Below are positions 31,488 through 37,108 of a stretch of DNA of 37,108 nt, piece by piece. The position numbers and the translations under genes are program-made. Source of the DNA: Streptomyces olivochromogenes (GTDB lineage Bacteria > Actinomycetota > Actinomycetes > Streptomycetales > Streptomycetaceae); contig NZ_JADDRL010000092.1 in the NCBI RefSeq assembly GCF_021538895.1, positions 1 to 37,108 on the forward strand, written 5' to 3'. Numbering within the stretch: position 1 is the stretch's first letter; each line of letters opens with the position of its first letter. The notes beneath the pieces are model-generated. The model saw only the letters and a program-made list of their open reading frames with translations, was not told the DNA's origin and did no database searches.

Positions 31488-31906
31488 CCAGCCGCGATGC
31501 GGGCGACACGGCGTGGGTGCTCGAACCGATCCTGCAAGTACCGCACGTCGTCGCCGCCGTCCTGCTCACCCGGGACGGACTCGTCACCGGCTACACCGAC
31601 GGGCTCTCGCAGCCCTCGGCCGAGCGGGTGGCCGCCATCACCAGCACCGTGCAGGGCGCCTGCCGTACCGCCGCGGCCGCGTTCGCGGACCGGGACCGGG
31701 CCGAGGTGCGGCAGGTCGTCATCGAGTCGGACCACGGGTACGTGCTGATCGTGCCGACCGACCACGGCACCTGTGTCGCCGCGTACGGCGACCCCGAGGT
31801 GCGCCTCGACCTGCTGGCGCACCGGGTCCACTCGCAGGTGGCCCGACTGGGCCAGAAGGCGATGGCGGCCGCGCCCAGAGTCGCCGACGGCGGCGCGCCG
31901 GCATGA
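31484..31906 (+). CDS. cvnB: Conservon roadblock/LC7-domain protein CvnB
   Basis: A 140-residue roadblock/LC7 protein, a MglB-like regulator of small GTPases. PHVVAAVLLTRDGLVTGYTDGLS and VIVESDHGY-like strands (QVVIESDHGYVLIVPTDHGTCVAAYG) form the fold. It presumably tunes the GTPase CvnD while bound to CvnA. ATG 31484 overlaps cvnA by 4 nt and its stop overlaps cvnC (ATGA). Confidence 0.93.
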   Translation: MTSRDAGDTAWVLEPILQVPHVVAAVLLTRDGLVTGYTDGLSQPSAERVAAITSTVQGACRTAAAAFADRDRAEVRQVVIESDHGYVLIVPTDHGTCVAAYGDPEVRLDLLAHRVHSQVARLGQKAMAAAPRVADGGAPA

Positions 31907-32265
31907 CCGGCCGCCGTGGCGGCCGTCCCCTGGTTCCCGCGTATCTGTCCACCGGCGGTGTGACCCGGCCCAGCCGTCCGCAGCTGGAGCGGCTGTCGGT
32001 GCTCAGCGCCGACGGCCGCCCCGTGCCCGCGGGGCTGCCCGCCGCCCAACTCGCCCTCCTGGACCTCCTGGAGGGCGGGTCGCTGACGGTGCTGGAGGCC
32101 GCGGCCCTGCTGAAGCTGCCGGTCTCCGCCGTACGCGTGCTGGCCGCCGAGCTCGTCGACCGGAACCTGGTCCTGGCCCGCCCGCCGATCCCGCCCGCCG
32201 AACGGTTCGACCCCGACCTGCTGAAGAGAGTGGCCGATGGCCTCCGCGCCCTCAAGCACCAGTGA
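31903..32265 (+). CDS. cvnC: Conservon DUF742 protein CvnC
   Basis: A 120-residue DUF742 protein. It starts MTGRRGGRPLVPAYLSTGG, then shows a winged-helix-like region (LLDLLEGGSLTVLEAAALLKLPVSAVRVLAAELVDRNLVLARPP). The N-terminal RPLVPAY segment is typical of CvnC. It joins CvnB and CvnD in the membrane-associated complex proposed for conservons. It overlaps cvnD by 29 nt, the usual arrangement. Confidence 0.92.
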   Translation: MTGRRGGRPLVPAYLSTGGVTRPSRPQLERLSVLSADGRPVPAGLPAAQLALLDLLEGGSLTVLEAAALLKLPVSAVRVLAAELVDRNLVLARPPIPPAERFDPDLLKRVADGLRALKHQ

Positions 32266-32860
32266 CCTGCGCGCCACTGGCGGCATACATCTGCCCGACT
32301 CCGCCCGTCACCTGGTCAAGATCCTGGTCACGGGCCCCTTCGGAGTCGGCAAGACGACCCTGATCGACTCCGTGTCGGAGATCCGGGCCCTGCACACCGA
32401 GGAGCACCTCACTCAGGCCTCCGCGCAGGTGGACGACCTCGACGGGGTGCGGGACAAGGCGACGACGACCGTCGCCATCGACTTCGGCCGGATCAGCCTG
32501 CCGGGCGGGGTCGTGCTCTATCTGTTCGGCACGCCCGGCCAGGAGCGGTTCCGGCCGCTGTGGGACGACATCGCCTACGGGGCGCTCGGCGCGCTCGTGC
32601 TGGTCGACAGCCGCCGTATCGACGCGTCCTTCGACGTGCTCGGCCTGGTCGAGGAGACCGGGCTGCCGTACGCGGTCGCGTTCAACGCCTTCCCCGACGC
32701 CCCGAGCCATTACACGGACGAGCAGCTGCGCGCGGCCCTGGACCTGGAGCCGGCCACGCCGATGGTGGTGTGCGACGCCCGGGACCCGCACTCCTCGATC
32801 GACGCGCTGCTCGCCCTGGTCCAGCATCTGATCGACGACCACCCAGCGGAGAACCGGTGA
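32237..32860 (+). CDS. cvnD: Conservon GTP-binding protein CvnD
   Basis: A 207-residue small GTPase of the MglA/Cvn type. P-loop GPFGVGKTT is near residue 34-42; a switch I threonine lies in KATTTVAIDFG; switch II is LFGTPGQERF. The usual NKxD specificity motif is replaced by FNAFPD, and SAK-like VVCDARDP follows; an altered G4 is common in CvnD. It is the output switch of the conservon and probably signals to the following P450s or to transcription. ATG 32237 is inside cvnC; the stop overlaps the next gene by 4 nt. Confidence 0.93.
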   Translation: MASAPSSTSDLRATGGIHLPDSARHLVKILVTGPFGVGKTTLIDSVSEIRALHTEEHLTQASAQVDDLDGVRDKATTTVAIDFGRISLPGGVVLYLFGTPGQERFRPLWDDIAYGALGALVLVDSRRIDASFDVLGLVEETGLPYAVAFNAFPDAPSHYTDEQLRAALDLEPATPMVVCDARDPHSSIDALLALVQHLIDDHPAENR

Positions 32861-34095
32861 CCACCCAGCCAACCGACCGGCAGTCCTTCACCGTCTCGGC
32901 GCCCGTGCGGCTGTGGGAGGAGGGCTTCGCACGCGATCCGCACGGCTACTACGCCGCCCTGCGCGCCCAGGGCCCGGTGGGCTGGGCGGAACTCGCGCCG
33001 GGTGTGCCGGCGTACGTCGTCACGGACCGGCGGGCCGCCCTGGACGTGCTGCGCGACGCGGAGACCTTCTCGCACGACCCGCGCGCGTGGGAGGCCACGG
33101 TCCCCGACGACTCGCCGGTGCTCGCCATGATGCGCTGGCGGCCCAACGCGCTGTTCTCCGACGGCGGCGCACATGTCCGCTACCGCACCACGCTCATCGA
33201 CGTCTTCGACCTGGTGGAGCCGCACGATCTGCGGGCGCGGGTGCACCGGGCGGTACGGCTGCTGGTGAACCGCTTCGGTCCCCGGGGCGAGGCGGACCTG
33301 GTGACCGAGTTCACGCGCCCGCTGATGGCGCTGATCTTCAACAACCTGTTCGGGCTGCCGGACAGCCAGGGCGACCGGCTGAACGAGGGCCTCGGCAAGA
33401 TGATGGAGGGCGGCGCCCAGTCCGCCGAGGGCGAGGCGGAGTACACCGAGTACGTCCTGCGGCTCATCGCCGCCAAGGCGGAGCGGCGCGGCGACGACCT
33501 GCCGAGCCGGCTGCTCGACCATCCCGCCGGGCTGACCCCCGAGGAGGTCACCTGGCAGGTGTTCCTCACGCTCGGCGCCGGCTACGAGCCGACCGCGAAC
33601 CTGCTGTCCAACGCGCTGTCCAGGATCCTCGGCAACCCGGCCTACTACTCGACCCTCACCAGCGGTGCCCGGCCGGTGACGGACGCCGTGCTGGAGGTGC
33701 TGCACCACGAGACTCCGCTGGCCAACTACGGCATCTACTACGCCCGTCGGCCGGTGTCCTTCCACGGGGTGTGGGTCAGGGCGGCGGTGCCGGTGGTGGT
33801 CTCGTTCGGGGCGGTCGGGCTGTTCGCCGAGCGGGAGCCTGCCGAGGGCAGGCACCCGGCGGACGCCTCGCACCTGTCCTGGGGCGCCGGCCCGCACGCC
33901 TGCCCGGTCCGGCAGCAGACCCTGCTCCTGGTGACCGAGGCGATCGAGCAGCTCACCCAGTGGCTGCCGGACCTCGACCCCGTCGTGTCCCGCGAGCGCC
34001 TCAGCTGGCGGCCCGGCCCGTTCCACCGTTCGCTGACGTCCCTGCCCGTACGGTTCAGCCCCCGCTCCCCCGACCAGCCAGGAGAGTTGTCGTGA
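32857..34095 (+). CDS. Conservon cytochrome P450, CYP157-like, lacking the ExxR motif
   Basis: A 412-residue P450. The heme loop LSWGAGPHACPV gives the thiolate C349. The I-helix LTLGAGYEPTANLL is normal (AGxEPT). The K-helix reads EVLHHE, so E280 is followed by H283 instead of the arginine of ExxR. This is a known peculiarity of the CYP157 family of Streptomyces conservons, not a sign of decay, since the rest is intact. GTG 32857 overlaps cvnD by 4 nt, and the stop overlaps the next P450 by 4 nt (GTGA). The substrate is unknown. It corresponds to a cvnE-type gene, but the number of this conservon cannot be given. Confidence 0.88.
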   Translation: MTTQPTDRQSFTVSAPVRLWEEGFARDPHGYYAALRAQGPVGWAELAPGVPAYVVTDRRAALDVLRDAETFSHDPRAWEATVPDDSPVLAMMRWRPNALFSDGGAHVRYRTTLIDVFDLVEPHDLRARVHRAVRLLVNRFGPRGEADLVTEFTRPLMALIFNNLFGLPDSQGDRLNEGLGKMMEGGAQSAEGEAEYTEYVLRLIAAKAERRGDDLPSRLLDHPAGLTPEEVTWQVFLTLGAGYEPTANLLSNALSRILGNPAYYSTLTSGARPVTDAVLEVLHHETPLANYGIYYARRPVSFHGVWVRAAVPVVVSFGAVGLFAEREPAEGRHPADASHLSWGAGPHACPVRQQTLLLVTEAIEQLTQWLPDLDPVVSRERLSWRPGPFHRSLTSLPVRFSPRSPDQPGELS

Positions 34096-35324
34096 CCGTC
34101 ACCGACCGCATCGCGCTCGACCCGTTCGGCGCCGACATCCCCGCCGAGAGCGCCCGGTTGCGCGCCCTCGGCCCGATCGTGCCCGTCGAGCTGCCCGGCG
34201 GCATCCCCGCGTGGGCGCCCACCCGTTACGAGGTCCTGAAGGAACTGATCCTCGATCCGCAGGTCAGCAAGGATCCCCGGCTGCACTGGCGGCTGTTCCC
34301 GGAGATCGGCGACAACCCGTCCTGGGCCTGGATCCTGGGCTGGGTGGGCGTGGTCAACATGCTCTCCACCTACGGCCCCCACCACACGCGGCTGCGCAAG
34401 CTGGTGGCCCCCAGCTTCACCAGCCGGCGCACCGACGCGCTGCGCCCGCGCGTCGAGGCGATCACCACGGAGCTGCTCGACGCGCTGGAGACGGCCGGTG
34501 CCGACGGGCGCCCGGTCGACCTCCGGCAGGGGCTCGCGCACCCGCTGCCGATGACGCTGATCTGCGATCTGTTCGGCGTGCCCGAGGAGATGCGGGAGGA
34601 CACCGCGCGGCTCATCGCATCCATCATGGACACCACCGACCCGAGCCCGGAGCAGGCCGCGTTCGTGCAGGAGCGGATCGGGGCGGTGCTGGGCGCGCTG
34701 ATCGCGTACAAGGTCGAGCACCCGGGCGACGACATGGCCACGGAGCTGATCCGGGTGCGCGACGAGGACGGCGACCGGCTGAGCGACGAGGAGCTGCTGC
34801 ACACGCTGCTGCTGGTCATAGGCGCGGGCTTCGAGACCACGGTCAACCTCATCGGCAACGCGGTCGTCGCGCTGCTGCGCGACCCCGCGCAGCTGGCGGC
34901 CGTGCGCTCCGGCGCGGTCCCTTGGGACGCGGTGATCGACGAGACGCTGCGGGTGCACCCCTCGATCGCCGCGCTGCCGCTGCGCTTCGCGGTGAGCGAC
35001 CTGTCGGTCGGGGACGTCACCATCCCGGCCGGGGACGCGATCATCACGACGTACGCCGCCGCGGGGCTGGACCCGGAGCACTACGGGCCGCAGGCGGGTG
35101 ACTTCGACGCGGCGCGCGGGGCGGACGACCACATGGCGTTCGGTATCGGGGTGCACCGCTGCATCGGGGCGCCGCTCGCCCGGCTGGAGGCGCTGACCGC
35201 GCTGCCCGCGCTCTTCGAGCGCTTCCCGGAGCTGCGGCTGGCCGTGGCGGACGACGAGTTGCGGCAGGTTCCCTCGTTCATCGCCCACGGCTGGCAGGAG
35301 GTGCCGGTCCTGCTGCGGGGCTGA
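34092..35324 (+). CDS. Conservon cytochrome P450, CYP154-like
   Basis: A 410-residue P450 with all canonical parts: I-helix VIGAGFETTVNLIGN, K-helix DETLRVHP (E284, R287) and heme loop MAFGIGVHRCIGAPLAR (C357). The N-terminal RIALDPFGADIPAESARLRALGP and PGGIPAWAPTRYEVLKELILDP recall CYP154, the family that is paired with CYP157 in Streptomyces conservons. Members hydroxylate small aromatic or steroid-like substrates in vitro; the natural substrate is unknown. GTG 34092 overlaps the preceding gene (GTGA). No ferredoxin gene is nearby. Confidence 0.9.
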   Translation: MTVTDRIALDPFGADIPAESARLRALGPIVPVELPGGIPAWAPTRYEVLKELILDPQVSKDPRLHWRLFPEIGDNPSWAWILGWVGVVNMLSTYGPHHTRLRKLVAPSFTSRRTDALRPRVEAITTELLDALETAGADGRPVDLRQGLAHPLPMTLICDLFGVPEEMREDTARLIASIMDTTDPSPEQAAFVQERIGAVLGALIAYKVEHPGDDMATELIRVRDEDGDRLSDEELLHTLLLVIGAGFETTVNLIGNAVVALLRDPAQLAAVRSGAVPWDAVIDETLRVHPSIAALPLRFAVSDLSVGDVTIPAGDAIITTYAAAGLDPEHYGPQAGDFDAARGADDHMAFGIGVHRCIGAPLARLEALTALPALFERFPELRLAVADDELRQVPSFIAHGWQEVPVLLRG

Positions 35325-35333
35325 CGTGCGGTG

Positions 35334-35353
35334 GGGGGCCCGACCGGTCCCCC
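35334..35353. terminator. Possible terminator hairpin after the conservon
   Basis: GGGGG (35334-35338) and CCCCC (35349-35353) flank a 10-nt loop, 10 bp after the P450 stop. Short stem, no T-tract. Confidence 0.3.
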
Positions 35354-35440
35354 GTTCCGGTCGTGCCCCCGCGAGGGTCGAAGTTACGTGTGAGCCGGGC
35401 CGTTGGGTATCGCGCCGATGCCCGACGGGCCGCGTGGGGC

Positions 35441-35462
35441 ACTCACCCGTGCACAGGTGAGT
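35441..35462. promoter_or_regulatory. Inverted repeat ACTCACC-N8-GGTGAGT downstream of the PucR-type regulator gene
   Basis: Perfect 7-bp arms around CGTGCACA. A similar ACTCAC-GTGCAC string occurs upstream of the regulator gene near 37071-37081. The two sites may be binding sites for that regulator; the first could also act as a weak terminator. Confidence 0.35.
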
Positions 35463-35475
35463 CCGGTTGGCCCGG

Positions 35476-36981
35476 TTATGTTCGGCAGAGGGCGGGTTCC
35501 GCGAGGTCGCCGACGGCCAGATGGGCGAGGACCACCTCGTAGAGATCGCTGCCGGCGGCCAGCAGCTGGCGTTCCAGGACCGGTTCGGCGCTGCGGACGT
35601 GCTCGCGCACGGTCTGGGCGTGGACGCCGAGGTCCTGGGCCGCACGTTCGGCGTTGCCGCCGGCGGCGATCCAGGCGCGCAGGGTGCCGCGCAGGTCCCG
35701 GCCGTCCCGGGTGAGGCGGCCGAGGAGATCGTGCGCCCAGGTGCGGATCGGGGTGCCGGCGAGCAGGTCGCCGAGCCGGAGGGGGGCCGACCCGGTCGCC
35801 GTGCGCTCGGGGACCACCTCCACGCAGCCGGCCTGGGTGTTCAGGGCGAGGTGGGCGGCGGCGCGGACGGTGAGGTCGGAGAAGTCGGTGTGCAGCAGGC
35901 CTTCGACGCGGTCCATGCGGGCGCGGACGGTGTTGCGGCTGACGCCGAGGACCTTGGCCGCGCTCACAGCGGTGAACTCCAGGCCCAGCCGGGTGGTGGC
36001 GAGGAGTTCGGCCCGCGTGTGGTGCGGCAGGGTGTCGAGGGGGCGCAGGACATCGGCGGACCAGGTGTGCAGCGCGGCCGGGTCCATGAGCCGCTCCGGG
36101 TGGGTCCGTTCGGCGTAGACGGCCGCGTGGTCGGGGCGGAAGCGGGCGACGGCCAGGGCGCTGATGGCCTGGCCGTAGGCGCCGGCGGTCTGGGCGAGGC
36201 TCTGCCGGACGCTGCCGCCGAGGAACGTGCCGGGGCGCCCCTCGACGAGCCCGCGCAGCCGCTCCCCCGCCGCGGCCGCCGGGCTGACGACGATCACGTG
36301 CCCGTCCATCGCGGGGCACCGCACGACCAGGGCCTGACCGCCGGTCGCCTCCAGGCACTCCTCGGCCAGGCGGTCGCGTTCCTCGGCGCAGACCTCGACG
36401 ACATACACGCTGGCCGTGTCGGTGTCCAGGAGCCCGGGCCACAGGCCCGCGGCGACCCGCCGGGCGGAGACCGTGTCCTGCACCATCAGCAGTTGCAGGA
36501 TCGCCAGGCGCAGGTCGGAGGTGGCGCGGCGGAGCCGGCGGCCGGCGGCCGTCAGCTCGCGGTCGCGCAGGAGCAGTTCGAGGACTGAGGCGGTGCGGGT
36601 CACGATCTCGGCGGCGCGCCGGTCGAACGGGGTCGCGCGGGCGACGGCCAGGACGCAGGTCGCCGCCGGGTGCGGGACGGGGTGCCGCAACGCGACCAGG
36701 CGGACCTGGCGGCCCCGGTCCTCCAGCGCGGCGGAGGAGATGCGGCCGGCGACGAGGTCCGCGACGAGCGCGGCGTCGAGGGTCATCGGCTCCCCGGCGA
36801 GCACGGCGCCGTCGCCGTCCTGGAGGCAGGCCGTTCCCCGCACGGCGTGCGCGAGCCAGGCGACGACCCGGCGCAGGTCGCGCCCGGCGGGACGCAGGTG
36901 GTCGAGGAGTTCCTCGGCCCAGGTCGCGCCCGCACCGTACGGCGTCTCGGTGTACGGGCCCTCGTCTGCTCGGCCGGCCAC
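35476..36981 (-). CDS. PucR/CdaR-type helix-turn-helix transcriptional regulator
   Basis: A 501-residue soluble regulator. Residues about 10-130 form a GAF-like region (DGDGAVLAGEPMTLDAALVAD, VRLVALRHPVPHP). A middle region (about 165-290) matches the GGDEF-like CdaR linker. Two helix-turn-helices follow: FTAVSAAKVLGVSRNTVRAR near residue 340 and AERAAQDLGVHAQTVREHV near residue 460, the second being the usual PucR C-terminal HTH. Two such HTHs in one protein are less common. GTG 36981 is chosen because AAGGAGAAGGA lies just before it; GTG 37080 and ATG 37029 are in frame but lack good sites. Its targets are unknown; the convergent conservon or its own gene are possible. Confidence 0.8.
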   Translation of the reverse strand: MAGRADEGPYTETPYGAGATWAEELLDHLRPAGRDLRRVVAWLAHAVRGTACLQDGDGAVLAGEPMTLDAALVADLVAGRISSAALEDRGRQVRLVALRHPVPHPAATCVLAVARATPFDRRAAEIVTRTASVLELLLRDRELTAAGRRLRRATSDLRLAILQLLMVQDTVSARRVAAGLWPGLLDTDTASVYVVEVCAEERDRLAEECLEATGGQALVVRCPAMDGHVIVVSPAAAAGERLRGLVEGRPGTFLGGSVRQSLAQTAGAYGQAISALAVARFRPDHAAVYAERTHPERLMDPAALHTWSADVLRPLDTLPHHTRAELLATTRLGLEFTAVSAAKVLGVSRNTVRARMDRVEGLLHTDFSDLTVRAAAHLALNTQAGCVEVVPERTATGSAPLRLGDLLAGTPIRTWAHDLLGRLTRDGRDLRGTLRAWIAAGGNAERAAQDLGVHAQTVREHVRSAEPVLERQLLAAGSDLYEVVLAHLAVGDLAEPALCRT

Positions 36982-37108
36982 GGCTTCCTTCTCCTTGTCC
37001 CTCGCGGTCCATCGCGTTGACCTCGGCATTCGGAGGTGGACGTTACCCGACGGAGGGTGCGGGGCGGGACTCACGTGCACGGGCCGGACGGGCGGGCCGC
37101 GGGATACG
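36982..37108. promoter_or_regulatory. Upstream region of the PucR-type regulator to the window end
   Basis: 127 bp that should hold the regulator's promoter. The only notable element is ACTCACGTGCAC near 37071-37081, similar to the inverted repeat at 35441-35462. Confidence 0.3.

Noticed and set aside
32857..34095. CYP157-like gene as a pseudogene because of its missing ExxR
   Set aside because: The frame is intact, the heme loop is present, and absence of ExxR is a family trait.

Overview
The window is very GC-rich actinobacterial DNA, almost certainly Streptomyces. The evidence is GTG/TTG starts with GGAGG-type ribosome sites, tight ATGA/GTGA overlaps, a complete conservon (cvnABCD with two P450s), an actinobacterial-type [NiFe]-hydrogenase cluster, and a Tap-like telomere-associated protein. 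No RNA gene or CRISPR array was seen. Family names and comparisons with reference proteins are from memory; nothing was searched.

Layout. (1) 1-2023: end of a secreted seven-bladed Vgb-like lyase gene and a SCO6745-family protein. (2) 2083-4001: a two-gene cyclodipeptide pathway, made of a tRNA-dependent cyclodipeptide synthase and an overlapping P450 that closely resembles mycobacterial CYP121 (mycocyclosin synthase). It is divergent from a small secreted lysine-rich protein. (3) 4742-8220: a fructosamine-kinase-like gene facing a Tap-like gene and a small DNA-binding-protein gene. The Tap-like protein appears to carry family-B DNA polymerase palm motifs. (4) 8370-11601: a graspetide (ATP-grasp RiPP) cassette of precursor and ligase, continuing without a gap into a Gfo/Idh/MocA oxidoreductase and a membrane PP2C phosphatase. 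(5) 11603-14513: an Lrp/AsnC regulator, a 267-bp MITE with CTAG target duplication, a class-III aminotransferase with a 26-bp perfect palindrome upstream, and a small orphan protein.

(6) 14568-29615, all on the minus strand: a full high-affinity [NiFe]-hydrogenase locus. In transcription order it is hypX (CO-ligand synthesis); small subunit; large subunit; NifU-like protein; DUF5947; DUF6084; a 470-aa conserved protein; maturation protease; a 34-aa membrane protein; hypA; hypB; hypF; hypC; hypD; hypE. The structural subunits, Fe(CN)2CO assembly, nickel insertion and C-terminal processing are all encoded here. This fits scavenging of atmospheric H2 for survival energy. A strong hairpin at 14518-14562 closes the block.

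(7) 29946-35324: a conservon (sensor-kinase-like CvnA, roadblock CvnB, DUF742 CvnC, GTPase CvnD, then a CYP157-like P450 without the ExxR motif and a CYP154-like P450), each gene overlapping the next. (8) 35476-36981: a PucR/CdaR-type regulator on the opposite strand.

The most distinctive points are the CDPS/CYP121-like pair, the polymerase-like Tap protein, the graspetide cassette with an unusual downstream oxidoreductase, and the pairing of HypX with a group-1h hydrogenase.
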